A DNA stretch of 64,000 nucleotides from NCBI GenBank assembly GCA_009602725.1, contig WELB01000020.1, positions 1,059,623 to 1,123,622 on the forward strand, given 5' to 3'. Made by a program: the position numbers and the translations under genes. Each line of letters begins with the position of its first letter. Within the stretch, counting starts at the first letter, position 1. The notes under the pieces are model-generated. The model was not told the origin of the DNA. It worked only from the letters and a program-made list of their open reading frames with translations, and did no database searches. The stretch comes from Spirogloea muscicola. Lineage: Eukaryota > Streptophyta > Zygnematophyceae > Spirogloeales > Spirogloeaceae. This document shows positions 37,476-49,145 of the stretch, one piece after another.

Positions 37476-38385
37476 CTTTGTCTTTTGTTTTATGTGTTGC
37501 TTTTTCTTTCCCTTACATTATCAATCAGATCTGGTCTCTTTTGATTCCCTGCTGCTATTGCACAAATAGAAGGATATAAATTCTTTGTTCTTGCGCAGCA
37601 GCGTATTTGATCTTTTCTTTTTAATTACTTATTTGTGTTTTTGTTCATATGATTTGGTCTTTCTTATATCAATTTCATCAAACAAAAAATAGTGATTTCT
37701 TACAAATTCAATTTCAACCAAGCATTTATATATATCTTGTGTTTATTTTACGAGTTTGCTTGATTTCCTGCATATGATCTCAAATACCTGTGACTCTCAT
37801 AGCCTTAGTAAATCACATATTCTTTTTATGCAATATCTTGCTCATAATCGGAGTAAGATGTTACCTCTTCTTCTTCTCATAGCAGCCTTAATAACACCGC
37901 CCGTTTTAATGTGTCAACTGCTTATTTTTTGTCCTTATTGTTTTCTTATTAGAAGGTACTATCTTTTATGGTATTTTCCTGGGAAGGAATCAACGAAGCA
38001 CAAAGGGAATTCGTACGCTCTGAGGCTCATTCAATCAAATAGCATGTAGGGTTTTTCAGTTGATTTCACAGTGGTTGGGCTTTATCCGAGGAATTTGTAG
38101 AATCTTTTATGTGATTATTTTTCCATTTTCTTGATCTCGAAAAGGGTTTTCTGTGTCGATAGGCAAGACCAAATTCTGGAATAGAGACTACTTGACCATC
38201 TACACACAGGCTTTTTTGACACATCCATTGTCTTGCTGTGAAAATAGAATCGCAAAATAAGATACGAACAAGCAAAACATCTAATCTTTTCTCCAAATTA
38301 GAAAGTAAACTCTTTTTTTTAATTTAAATAAGTAAAAGTTCTCTTTTGTTGCATTTTAAAAATTGGTAGTCAACCATATAAAGGA
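37476..38385. other. Nuclear insertion of mitochondrial DNA (NUMT)
   Basis: Base composition changes abruptly to AT-rich (T runs, TATATATA) between element X and a LINE-B tail. The minus strand holds the C-terminal half of mitochondrial-type ribosomal protein S4. A plus-strand frame at about 37840-37990 codes a hydrophobic stretch (MLPLLLLIAALITPPVLMCQ) that I cannot name. No other block of the window has this composition. Confidence 0.75.
38066..38325 (-). pseudogene. rps4: Mitochondrial ribosomal protein S4, partial nuclear copy
   Basis: Minus-strand frame with RLDVLLVRILFCDSIFTARQ, then SLCVDGQVVSIPEF and RHRKPFSR, ending in a stop at 38066. The S4 RNA-binding fold in plant and algal mitochondria has the pattern EKRLDVxLxRxxFCxSIFxARQ...xxxCVNxxxVxIP. 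The plastid S4 differs (RLDNIxFRxGMxxTIPGARQ). The frame closes upstream at an in-frame TAA near 38325 and the N-terminal part is missing, so it is a fragment. In the nucleus it has no mitochondrial expression signals and is almost certainly inert. Confidence 0.75.
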
Positions 38386-39590
38386 AAGAATTCTGTGTAT
38401 AAGAAACAAATGTAGGCCAAATGGCCAAGTACGAAGGCAAGTACATCTAAAGATCTACGTAACCTACAGCAGATTGACCCGCTCAATAACCACAGGTCAA
38501 AACAGAAAGGTCACTAATCGATGCGTGAATACTAGATGCCAGAAACGGAGCCCTTCTGCCACCAACCAGAGCTCGCCCAGCTTTCTGGTGCAAGGCACTA
38601 GCCTGAGCACGCTGCAAACAGGCCGAAACTCGTCGTAATAGCGACAGATATGCAGCTGGCAAGCCCATCTCAGCCGGAAAAACATCTGCACGTCGAGTGT
38701 AGCCTAGATTGGCAATGTTTTGAAGGAGGGTGTGGAAACGAGGACCCAGACAGCCAAAGATGTCAATTGCCGCTGGCAGGAGCTGATCGCGTTGGGGGGA
38801 ATCGGAGTAGTGCCGCTGTTTTCTTTGTTCTGCACCGCCCACTGCGTGCCCAGCGATGTGTGTCGATGCTGGGCCTTTATATGCCTCCGTAACAACAACG
38901 TCGACCAGGGCCCGTGGTCCTCCACCAGGTTGCACGCGCCACAATGGCAAGTGTGCGGCGATGATGACGTCCCTGGGCGTCCGTGGTGATAGGCATGATA
39001 TTGTTGACTTCCACAACCGCACGGTAGCCGGCGTCGCGCATCAAGCCCGCCAGGGCATTGCAAAAGAGGTTGTGAATGCCCACCACTTCTGCTCCAGTGG
39101 GGCATCTCGGCATGTGAGTGGCGAGCTCAGCACCCTGTGCACGGATGCCGCACTCGTACTGGCGCACCCCAATCAGGCAGTTCGGTGGGAGGCCGAGGAA
39201 GAGTTGAAGCGACGTCCGAAAGGCCTCGGAGCTGATGCTGAAGGCGTTGGCGACGGGGGGAGAGGTGATCCAGTCAGTGGCACCAGGTGTGGCCAGAGAA
39301 GTAAGTCTTGCCAAGCTCCTTGGATTGTTCTGAATCTCTGGCAGCCTCCTCAACCTCCTGCGGCGTTCGTCTTCCACTGCCGTAATCAGTCTGGATTGTG
39401 CACCTCTAGAAGCTTGAGCGAGGGTGGAAAGGGGATAGTTTCTTCTTTCTTTGTAATCGCTTTGCAAAATCTGATTAATTTTTACGATTTTGATTTTGAA
39501 GTTTCGACCGCCCGGCCACACACAGAGCCGCATCCAAGGTGGGTGGCAGCCATAGCTATAGCGCACAGAGCAGCGCGATCGCCCCAAGAA
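38385..39590 (-). mobile_element. LINE-B 3' half, 5'-truncated
   Basis: Minus-strand frames give the C-terminal region found after the reverse transcriptase in many algal LINEs. Motifs in order: SSEAFRTSLQLFLGLPPNC; a zinc-knuckle-like CGI...H...C with HMPRCPTGAEVVGIHN; NALAGLMRDAGYRAVVEVNN; GGGPRALVDVVVTEAYKGP; PAAIDIFGCLGPRFHTLLQN; LSLLRRVSACLQRAQASALH. One frameshift separates two long frames near 38.9-39.0 kb. The 3' tail carries GTACTTGGCCATTTGGCCTA and ends at ~38385, touching the NUMT. Confidence 0.75.
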
Positions 39591-39840
39591 TCAGATACTT
39601 AGCCCGATGTGCCGGGGCATCCCTTTACCCACTTCGTTGATCTTTTCTCTGGGCAGGGAGGACCGGCACAGCTGTAATGCATCCCACCGTTTTGGGCGCC
39701 AACCAGTGCTCTTAGCGGTCACATGGTTGGAAAAGTTGCGGGCAAGTTCCACCGAAATTGCCTAACTTTGAGGCCGTCAGCTTCGAGACGCACGAAACAT
39801 TCCTGTGCCGTTCCGGCAGCCGTCCCCTCATCGTCCTTGA
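39591..39840 (-). repeat. Block shared with 61617-61900 (element X, inner part)
   Basis: The reverse complement begins with GCCGGAACGGCACAGGA and aligns through GCCCGGCACAT-type sequence to ATGGCTGCCACCCAC. On the right arm this block runs straight into the X leader. Here LINE-B and the NUMT separate the two. Confidence 0.6.
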
Positions 39841-40613
39841 GCGACCTGGCTTAGCCAGGTGACCCCTAATTTGCTGCCACTCACATGCCGAGATGCCCCA
39901 CTAGACCAGAAGTGGTGGGCATTCACAACCTCCTTCGCAATGCCCTGGCGGGCTTGATGCGCGACGCCGGCTACTGTGCGGTCGTGGAAGTCAACAACAT
40001 CATGCCTATCACCACGGACGCCCAGGGACGTCATCATCGCCGCGCACTTGACATTGTGGGCGTGCAACCCGGTGGAGGACCACGGGCCCTGGTTGACGTT
40101 GTTGTTACGGAGGCATATAAAGACCCAGCATCGACACACATCGCTGGGCACGCAGTGAGAGGTGCAGAAAACTGCGGCACTACTCCGATTACCCCCAATG
40201 CGATCAGCTCCTGCCAGCGGCAATCGACAGCTTCGGCTGTCTGGGTCCTCCTTTCCACACCCTCCATCAAAACATTGCCAATCTAGGCTACACTCGACGT
40301 GCAGATGTGTTTCCGGCTGAGATGGGCTTGTCAGCTGCATATCTGTCGCTCTTGCGACGACGAGTTTCGGCCTGTTTGCAGCGTGCTCAGGCTAGTGCCT
40401 TGCACCAGAAAGCTGGGCGAGCTCTAGTTGGTGGCAGAAGGGCTCCGTTTCTGGCATCTAGTATTCATGCATCGATCAGTGACCTTTGTCTTTTGACCGT
40501 GCTTATTGAGCGGGTCAATCTGCTGTAGACTATGTAGATCTTCAGATGTGCTTGCCTTTGTACTTGGCCATTTGGCCTACATTTGTTTCTAATACACGGA
40601 ATTCTATCCTAGA
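39841..40613 (+). mobile_element. LINE-B 3' half, second copy, head-to-head with the first
   Basis: Plus-strand frames: MPRCPTRPEVVGIHNLLRNA, GGGPRALVDVVVTEAYKDP and LSLLRRRVSACLQRAQASAL. A frameshift lies between the two long frames (near 40.2-40.3 kb). The tail GTACTTGGCCATTTGGCCTA ends at about 40613. The two LINE-B copies are close relatives with 5' ends facing, so one may be an inverted duplicate of the other. Confidence 0.75.
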
Positions 40614-41340
40614 AGGTCCGCACATGAGGGCCCAGGTGGTTCTCTATTACCTCTGGATTGCAGGTCTTCCCGTGGCCCTGACGGGACCTGATGGCGGCAG
40701 AGGCGCTGTCCCTAGCAACTTGGCACAGGCGCTTGTCGTACTACATTCTTGTGGCGGGGTGCCCCTGAAGAGCGGCTGGCACGGAGAAGCACTGGAAAGA
40801 CAATAAAACTTTAAGAGGGGAAAACAACCACAATACAGGGCGATGGCTGTGATCGGCTAGCCCAGGAGAAAGGGAATATATACAATTCAAGGGACCAGAA
40901 TGCGCTGAAGGAAAAGAAGCTAAAGCGCACAGCGAGTGTGTGGTCCGCTGGGTGCTCAAGATGCCCTGTTGAGCAGCCGAAAATCGGGAAACCAGTCTCC
41001 CGGGAAGGACTCCGAATGTAAACCCTGTAAGGATCGGGCCGGGACCCGGCTGAGGGAGCCCGGAACGGTGAAGCCCAGAAAATCGGTGAAGCCCAGAGAG
41101 GCGCGCAGTAACGGCAGTGGCTGGCCCTTGGTGGGCTAGCTGCCGGCTGGTGCCCAGGAGGTGGAGACGCTGCCTAACAGAAGCGCCACGGGGCACAGTC
41201 TTCCACGCCGCCAACAAGCGAGTGCTTCCTTGGACGGGGTTGGCTCCTAAACCCCCTACAGCCGAGTCTGAGAAGGATAACTCACCCCTGACTGTGTTTG
41301 TGAGGGCAGGTTGTCACACCTTTGGACAGTACCCTGTAGA
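40614..41340. other. Outer flank of gene D, with LINE-A tail
   Basis: A minus-strand LINE-A tail lies at ~40835-40945 (GGCGATGGCTGTGATCGGCT). From ~41220 the sequence matches the right arm (inverse of 61340-61556). No gene recognised. Confidence 0.45.
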
Positions 41341-42170
41341 CTCAGGTCATTGTTATGCCGCTTTCAAGTGAAGCAAGCTGTAAAGCTCATCCAAGAAGGG
41401 GCCTTGTCGTCGAAGTGTATGCTCCCACCGGTGCAATGCTTTGGGACAGATATGCACTTACTTGGAGAGAAGAAGAGCTTCAGTGGTGAAGAAAAATGTG
41501 TGTAGTGATCAAGACAAGTCTTGCTGCGAGCTTGAAGCAACCGAAAGAGAATGACAACATTCACAAAGATCGAGAGACTTGGCCCTCGACCTTTCGTAAT
41601 GAGATTCGTGCTCGCATCTGTGCGCAAGGCTCTGGCTCAGACATCACTTGAGAATAACGAGTACCGGAAGTCCAATAAGCAATGTATGTTGGATTGAGGC
41701 AGTGTTATTTCGATGAGCAAGTTTTGTAGTGGTCAAGACGAGATTCCAATACTGCGAGCTCGAGATGACCTAAGTGATGCTCACATACATTACAAACGTA
41801 AAGAATCTTGACTCGTAAGTTTGATTGACAATCTCACAAGCTCTCTGCTTTAAGGTCTGCATCTTCTCGCTTGTCATAGCAGCAGCATGTTAAAAAGGAG
41901 GGCGAATTTGGAGGACTTGACAAGGGTGTCCTTGAGCAGCCTCAAGGCTGCAAAGGGTTAGTCCAGAGGTATATATGACTTGCATTAAGGCTTATACATG
42001 CGAAGTCCTCTTGGTCTGAAAAAGAGGGTGATCTAAGAGGTGGGCAACACATCGCCTTAGCCTGAGATTGCCATTCCAAATCTCGAGGCTTTTGTGAAGT
42101 GAGTAGCCGTCCCAAAGTCGAGGGTCTTGTAGAGCAAGTGTAGACAGCTGTGTCTTCCGCTCGTGTGATG
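41341..42170 (-). repeat. 3' flank of gene D, matched in genes 1 and E
   Basis: The reverse complement aligns with 60617-61330, and the direct sequence with 8270-8915. Landmarks: GACTTGGCCCTCGACCTTTC and TTGACAATCTCACAAGCTCT. Non-coding as far as can be seen. Confidence 0.7.
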
Positions 42171-45100
42171 TCAATCCCCTCCGTCAAAGATGCAGCGAGT
42201 ACCTAAGCATTGGCCACTGTGGCCATTATAGTAGCAAGAGCCAGCGTTGTCAAAGAGGCAGGTTCCTTGGTCATCACAGAAGGCGCAGCAACCATAGGGG
42301 CACGGACCACCGCAAGGCGTGTCGACCGGCTTGTAGCTATCAGTCTGGCATATTCCCCCACTGCAAAGGCGGCATCACGTCAAGTAAAGCTGGACAGCAT
42401 TTCAAGAAAATTTAGCAGCTAGACAGCTCAGCCTTGCAGTCATCCATGGGAAAGGCTATCAACCCAAGACTGAGCTATTTAAGTAATAACTCAGCAATGC
42501 TGAGGCCCTGTCACACAGGCTGTGACAGGAAAATGACAAGATACAATGGAAGCAGCTCAAACTCGTCTCTTCGCTTTACCTGCACTTGCCACTGACACAG
42601 TCGGGGTAGGATGTTGTATTCAAGCCAGTTATGTTGCAAGGAGTGCCATCTGAGAGGAAGTTCAGCGTGCACTTGCCATTCCTGTAAAATTTAGAACAAG
42701 GATGAAAGAGTGAAAGTCAACAGGAAAGCCCAGGTCCTCACGAGGGCTAGAAGATGATTGCAAGATTGAAAGAGATGCAAACTGATAAGTGGGCGTACTT
42801 TTGAAGTCCTTGCTGGGTTTCAGTCTACAACCATGTTTACATGGCTCACACGGGTATGTGGCCTACATGCACGAAGCGGTAGCACAGCCCTTGTACTCAG
42901 CAAAGGGACCTGGGACGTAATTTATGACGTCAAAGGCCTTTGCGCAATCAGTGCCATCTGGAAGCGGAGAGACCTGAGCACAGGTGCCATTCCTACATGA
43001 AGAAGCACAGAGGCAAATTAGTACTAGTACACATGCTGATGAAGGATGTCAGGCTAAACATTGTCACATGTACCACACTATCTGCACAAGGGAAACGTCG
43101 TGGTCACACTGCGCATGCATGGGTCGTAGATTGTGCCATTGCATGATCCTCGCGCATCATGGACGGGTTATTACCTGCACTTTTGGACGCTGCAGAAGTC
43201 ATTCCCAGGGATGTAGTCACATGTTGTGTTGGCAGTTGCAGCGTAGTTGTACTTGCAGTGTCCAACACCACTGTCAGTGATGTGTCACCAGTGTTAGTGC
43301 CCAGCAGAAATGCTCACGGGTGCTTGGATATGAAGAAGACATGTCTGTACAATCTCCTTAATGCTTTGCGAGCCCCTCCAGAAATATTAAGTTACAGATG
43401 GTGCCTTACTCGCATGCTCCCTGCAGCCTGCACTGGACATTGTTAGAGTCGGGGAGAAAGTAGCAGGAAGAACCAGCGGTATAATAGCTCCTGACTGCAC
43501 AAGACCCGTTCCTGTAGAGGCCGACCACCAAGCCAGCAGCTGCCTTGTGAGTCCATTGCTGCAGAAACGATCAGGTCATCCTTGCATGCCCAATGTCATG
43601 AAGGCTGTGAACAGCTGCAGATTGGCACAGGGTGCCGATCTGCTCAACTACTCAACAATAAGGAGCACATTGCTTGGCAAGAATGTTGGAGCACTGACCA
43701 GCAGCTGAAACTGGCGCAAGAGGAGTCAACTCCAGCAACAGAAGGACAATATCCATCACTGAAGTTAGCCCGCGTGCACCGTAAGGTCGTAGAGCTGGAG
43801 AAGGGCAGAAACAACCAAAAACGTGAGGATGCAATACTAGCAACGCCATATTCCTGTGATGGAACATTCTTATATCAGGAGGCATGCAGTGTCACTTAGC
43901 AAGAAAAAGGTGCTGAAAGAAGACTCTTGTTCTCTGATGTCTCCAGCTGACAGATAAAGAAGCAGCTGCGCTCAACAGCCGCTCAAGGTCTGCAGTCAGC
44001 ACTTACTTGCAATCCGCATACGCACAATCGTTTTGGATGCTAGCCAGGTCCTGGCCAAGCAAACCTGGCTGCCAGTTCTGGCAACTGAGGCCGTAGTTGT
44101 CCACCAAGCAGGCTGCACATGCCCAGCGGAGAGACACTTTAACACGAAACAGCAATCTTCTGTCACATATACACAATGTTTGTGGAGCAAGCTGCATGGA
44201 CTGGTCGATATTCATAGCACTCCTGGAGACTCAATGCAATTGCTGTTCGAGTATCCAGAAATAAAGGGCGCTTCATGCGCTTCACGAGGGTTCACGAAAA
44301 ACCAGTGGAGCTGGGCCTACGGGCAGGGCACAGGGAGGAGGAAGTGACCCCTAAGCAAGGCGTGTTGATAGAGCACGCGGGCAGGATGAGGCTGTTCAAG
44401 ATGAAGATTTACATTCAGGATTCAGGTTCAAAACTTCAGGGTTTAGGGTTTAGGGTTTAAGGAGTCGGAACAAGGATAAGGGGAGCATCTATGGTACCCA
44501 CGTGGTGCAGGTAGGGCCGCACAGACTGAAGCTGGCCTCTGCCACTTTGTAGGGCGGCTAAAGCAGTTGAGGCTCATGTGAACAGGAATTACCTCCTCTG
44601 TGACGTTGTTGGGTGCTGGCCCACTGAAGTAGTTATCAGTGATATCCAGCCATGTCAAGTTCGTGGTTGAGGAGAAGAAACTCAGACTGAACACGCCCTG
44701 GAACTTGTTACGGCAAATGTCTCTGCCACAAAAACGATGATGGCCAAGATATATGACTTTGGAAAGGATCACCTGTCTATGATGGACATCCTTAAGTGGC
44801 ATCATATGCTTCAACACATCTTGTCCCTTACAATTTCCTCAAATTCCAAAGATTGGAAAAGGGCTTTGCTATCAGATTCGGGTCCGGCAGCGCCCCTCCA
44901 AATTGATTCCCTGCAATGTTGCTGCAAGAACAGGGCACACACACATACAATTCAGTAGCAGCTAGGTGCCAGATCTTGTTGCGGACTGTACTTTTCGCAC
45001 ATCTGGAGGCCGCCTTGTCCTACTGTGACTCAAGCACTCATGCACACCTGGTGCCTAACGTGCTTGTTTACTCTCAAGATTTACAAACTACCCGCCATTG

Positions 45101-47985
45101 TCACGCTGAGCTACATTTGGTGCTTATCTAACTTCCTAGAAGCGTCCATTACAACTGCTGTGCTGCTCAGGCACTGGGAAATCTTACAGGACTCGGAGAT
45201 AAGCTTTGGTAGAGTCTAACAGATTGACCGGAAATGTTCCAGTGAAGTTGTTGTATGATAAATCCCTGGATGGGGCAATGCAACAAAGAATGTGCTGATC
45301 AGTTGTGCTTCTAAGACCATGTCAGCAGCTCATCAGACCCCAGAGCAAGGAGCCTGCTTCATCAATTTGTCTGTGGGCAGCTTATGGACTTGAACAACTT
45401 CATGCCTGCAACTCAGAAGCTCATGCAAGGCAGAGGGGTATAATGAATGGCGAGTCATACACGATTTGGAGGCCGATATTCAAGGTGTACACTTCCGGTA
45501 CATTGATGGGGCCAGTCAACCGATTGTGAGCCACTTGACTGCATTGGCAGAAGTACACCACTCATGCGCTTTAGCTGGTGATTTAGCAGTGCACGTGCCA
45601 ACAGCTACATCTTGGATTCGATCTGTAGAAGCTTGATATAAAAGTTTCGTACTACATGAAGAGTTGAATTGATCTCAGCATATGTGCTGGTGGCTGGGAC
45701 GTATGAGTCATGAGTGGACAGGGCTCAAGAGAATGGAAAGCTTTGCAAGTAAATGCTTGGTTCTCACACTTTCTGAAGCGCTCCCATGTTTTGTATATTG
45801 GGGATTCCACCAGTGAGGCCGTTGTAATCCAAAATGCTGTAGAGATGGAAAATCAGCACTGATGCTGTACAGATGAATGTAAAGGTCACAATGAAGTATG
45901 AAGGCCTAGGCTCAAGGCTAACAAGCTGGAGCACCGGCAGCGTGCGAAATAACTGTGGAGGATGGGGAAAGATCATCTGCAAGATCTACAGCACCAATCA
46001 ATTCCTGTAGGGCGAGAGAGAAACTAGCCACACACAAGATGACGAGACGAGAGAGTTGTGTGATGGTGGTAGGTATGCTGCCTGTGAGATTGTTACAGCA
46101 GAGATGGCTGAAACATTGAGCAACAGAAGTTCACAGTTGAGTGTTTGTCAAAATCAGGACAAGGATCTGGGAAGGCTACAAAATACGTCTCATAACACTG
46201 CACATCATGCTGTGCACCTGCCCCCTAAATCAGCTTGCGTAGGCAGCTGCAGGACCAGCTTTAACTTGTGATACCAATACAAAGCAGAGATGATGCAGCA
46301 GAAGCTCATAGAACTCCACAAATTCGATAGCGTACCTGCTTCTTCTGTATCTGCTTTTAAGGTCAGGACAACACATATTTGCACCTGGTTGGTAGCTATG
46401 ATGCACATTGAGGTGCTTAAGACAAGAACTCACAGCAGGGTCAGCACGGATAGCTGCCCGATGCTGTCTGGAATGCTCCCACTTAAGTAGTTGTGGTCAA
46501 GGTTCCTGCAGGCGAACATGTAACATGAAGCACAGTGACCTTGCTTGATCTTCATCTGGCCACTCAAAAGCGCAGCAAGAACAGCAGAGAAGCTCATGCT
46601 GCAAGGTGAGCAGAGTTTGAGTTGCGCACAGAAGTTCGAGCTGGGTGAGAGCACCGACAGTTGGGGGGATGTTTCCTGAGAGCCGATTGCCATATAGGTA
46701 CCTTGCACAGCATGGACCACAGAATCAAGGTCAGGGTCTCAGTGACACTGGTGTGCAATCAGTTGACAAGCACGAGAAGCACCAGCTTGTACATGGCTGC
46801 TGCCAAGAGGTTTCTGCTGCGAGTACTGCAAGCAGGAAATTGTGGAGAGCAGGTCTCGCAAGCACGTCAGGCCCGTCAGATTGCCAATGGAGGCGGGGAT
46901 GCTCCTGTTGAGGTTGGCGTTCACGACCACTCTGCAATGCACACCCTTCGCCGCACTCGGATCAACCCATGTCGACAGACCAGAACGGTCTGCATAGCTC
47001 TGGCATTTGCACTTGTATGAATGACCTAAGAGAAGCTGTGCTTGCTTATTGCCACCAGAGTCCTGGTGGTGACGTTGGACACAGTGCGAGCCCCATCGTG
47101 AAAGGCGTGCAGCCCGCCACCAACCTGGGGCTCGGGCGTCTTGCCCATCCGAGCGCCTTCAAGGACCGGTATTGGTCTCATACTGCATACTGCATACTCA
47201 TAGCGAGCTGACGCAGTTGGTGCTCACGTTGCACTGGATGCCGTACCAGGCGCAGGCGCCACCCGTGGTGTGGCAGCCGGCGCAGGGGTCGAGCCCCACC
47301 CAGCTCGCCAGTATTGGTGGATGAAGCACGGCGGCCTGGAAGTCCTGCAGGGCCGCCACTGCACAAAGGAAAGCGCTCTTGGCGGCGCAGCCTCAGCGGA
47401 GCACACTGGACTAGGACAGCAGACAAGGTCTTGCAAACGGGCCCATGGCTGCAAAGCGCCAGGTCAAGGGGGAAGGACGAGAGGTAGGCCCTTTCAGTGG
47501 AGGGCGATGGCTGTGATATGGCGAGCTTAGAAGAAGTTCTGACGAGTAAAATTCGAAGGGACCAGCAAAGCGCTGCAGCACACAGCTACTCAAGTCCGGA
47601 GAGAAACAGCTCTCCCAATATAAGGAAGTGGCTATGGAAGGCCAGCTCAAAGGATAAGCCCAAAGGAATGTACAAGGTCCGTAAAGGCCGGATGACGCCA
47701 AAAGCAGGATATTCTTCTCCACGGAGTCAGCGAGTGGACAGGGATCGAACGTCTGGAGGACCGATGGCATGGCTGCGAATCGCCGGGCTGAGAGGGAAGC
47801 ACGCGGGCCTAACGGCGCCTGACGAGGCTAACGGGGCGCTCACGGCCGGGGTGCGGCGCGCCGGCCGGCAAGAGCCGCCGCGCAGGGAGCTCCGTGCCGT
47901 CAGCCGCGCCGTAACCCGCGGCGGCGAGGAGGGCGACGACGACGACGGTGGCGGCGCGCAGCAGCAGCGGCGGCGGCGGTGCCAT
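42171..47985 (-). CDS. Gene D: secreted LRR and Cys-module protein, best-preserved start
   Basis: Exon 1 at 47844-47985 starts with the signal peptide MAPPPPLLLRAATVVVVALL and continues to ARRLLPAGAPHPG. N-cap exon 47202-47358 (LAALQDFQAAVLHPPILASW). LRR exons 46860-46931, 46630-46701, 46434-46505, 46036-46107, 45768-45836, 45463-45538, 45188-45265 and 44832-44921; C-cap 44502-44722. Cys exons 44007-44112, 43699-43794, 43410-43511, 43175-43270, 42867-42992, 42580-42681; last 42171-42360, ending in TGA, with CGGPCPYGCCAFCDDQGTC. Reading frames are open in every exon. Two donors are changed: AT instead of GT after the N-cap exon (47201), and GC after the first LRR exon (46859). GC donors often work, an AT donor of this form should not, so the gene may be newly crippled. 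A 5'-truncated LINE-A stands about 45 bp upstream of the ATG, where the promoter should be. Confidence 0.75.
44437..44460 (-). repeat. Interstitial TTTAGGG-type repeat in gene D intron
   Basis: AGGGTTTAGGGTTTAGGGTTTA is seen on the plus strand, in the intron just after the C-cap exon. Gene 1 has a weaker tract on the other side of its C-cap exon. Confidence 0.75.
47480..47700 (-). mobile_element. Two LINE-A tails in intron 1 of gene D
   Basis: GGCGATGGCTGTGATATGGC (about 47503) and GTGGCTATGGAAGGCCAGCT (about 47628) on the plus strand. Intron 1 of gene E has the same two tails in the same order and orientation relative to the gene (54740-54905), so they are older than the D/E duplication. 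Confidence 0.65.
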
Positions 47986-48029
47986 GGCGGGGGGTTGGCT
48001 GGCGGGGGGCGCTCCATCTGCCGGACGAA

Positions 48030-48485
48030 GGGCCCCATTACTTCTGAGACCGGCTACGCTGCGAAGGTAGCCGAACGGAAGAAGCTGCACAAGTACAAGG
48101 ACCACCCGGCGGGTGATACCTTTTACCCCCTGGCCATGGACATCCATGGGTGTTACGGGGGTCGGTGGTCCTCGTTACTTTCGCTGCTGGCCTCTCAAGC
48201 TGACCAGCGGCGCCGGGAGCAGGGTGCTGCCCTTCCCGGTGGCTCGGTGCCTTTGGGTCTGGTGTCCTGCTACCGTATGCGACTGTCTATGTCCCTGCAG
48301 CGCTCCCAAGCGCTTGCTTTGCACCGCCGCGCTGGTCGCGCCCTTGCAGCAGCCTCTGGCTTGCGCAGCGGGGTTGCTCTTCCTCCCCTCAGCTCATCTG
48401 ACTTCTTACTGCTGACACGGGGGTATTGAGGGCGCCCTGTCTGCCTAGCCTTTGGCTCCGTCATGAACACCTGTATGCATCTGGC
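48030..48485 (+). mobile_element. LINE-A, 5'-truncated, next to the start of gene D
   Basis: One open frame runs to TGA at 48427-48429 with AAKVAERKKLHKYKDH, FYPLAMDIHGCYGGRWSSLL, YRMRLSMSLQRSQALALHRR and AGRALAAASG. These match the C-terminal end of LINE ORF2 proteins. The tail has CTGGCTGGCATTTCACAGCC. The copy is young enough to keep an open frame of more than 120 codons. Confidence 0.75.
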
Positions 48486-48785
48486 TGGCATTTCACAGCC
48501 GATTCTTTCATATCAGCAGCCGCTTTCTCTTATCTGCGGCTCTGAGTTGGGGGGGTCGGGGGTTCGACTCCCGGCGGCCGCGGGGGAGGGGGGTGGGGGG
48601 GCCTGGTAACAGCTGTGGGCTGCGGAGGAGGGAGGGCGGGGAAGGGGCGGGGGCCGGCCCGGCTTGTCGCGTGGGTGGTGCTGCCCGTGCGCCGAGCGCC
48701 GCCCTGGCTTTCCGGCTGCTGTCGCCCGCTTGCCTCCAACGGATACGTGCCACTCATGCCACACGAGGAGCAGACTGGTCGGTCC
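48486..48785 (+). other. GC-rich block with a tRNA-like B box
   Basis: GGGTTCGACTCCCGG at about 48563-48577 contains the Pol III B-box core GGTTCGANTCC. It is preceded by a possible stem AGCCGC...GCGGCT at about 48520-48542. The T-stem is imperfect and no A box was found, so this is at best a tRNA-derived fragment. The GGAGGGAGGGCGGGGAAGGGG block is shared with 17.1 kb. Confidence 0.35.
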
Positions 48786-49145
48786 CTTTGGGCGGGGAGT
48801 CGCGCTTTCTCGCGATTTGGGGCGTACTCAGTGGCTCGACCTCCTGCAGCGCCTTGCGCGTCGTACAGTGTCCTGCTGCCAAGGACAGCAGATTGAGCAA
48901 CCCGGCTTCAATGTAGCCGGGTCGCTGGCTCAAGTGTTCCGAATGTGCCTGGCACTATCCAGGAGCCAAGCTTCTCTGACCTGAGGCTGCTTAGCATGGG
49001 TTACTGAGTGCTTCGTAGCTGCTTAGTTTCTTGTTGTGCTTGTTTTACTTAGTGCTTCCCCTGGCCCCTTCTCGTACTTTGTTCATTCGTTTTTGGGCTG
49101 GCTTGTCTCAGCCTCCATCCTCAGTGGGCGAGCCCTTTTCAATAT
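48786..49145 (+). mobile_element. LINE-A 3' end, close relative of the copy at 1-361
   Basis: WLDLLQRLARRTVSCC-type sequence, then GSLAQVFRMCLALSRSQAS, LRLLSMGY and a stop near 49009. The tail has CCTGGCCCCTTCTCGTACTT and GGGCTGGCTTGTCTCAGCC. Part of the coding region is deleted relative to the copy at 1-361. Confidence 0.65.

Noticed and set aside
37756-38049. An active 97-codon gene with a membrane segment
   Set aside because: It lies in the AT-rich mitochondrial insertion and has no nuclear splice or leader context; kept only as part of the NUMT.
38856-39602. 248-codon plus-strand open frame
   Set aside because: It is the antisense of the LINE-B coding region; the minus strand carries the conserved motifs.
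39828-40340. 170-codon minus-strand open frame
   Set aside because: Antisense shadow of the second LINE-B copy.
42171-47985. LRR receptor kinase
   Set aside because: No transmembrane helix after the signal peptide and no kinase motifs in any member; the C-terminal part is a Cys-module array.
48540-48620. A functional tRNA gene
   Set aside because: A B-box-like GGTTCGACTCC is present, but the T-stem is mismatched, the acceptor stem cannot be closed and no A box or 5' half is visible.
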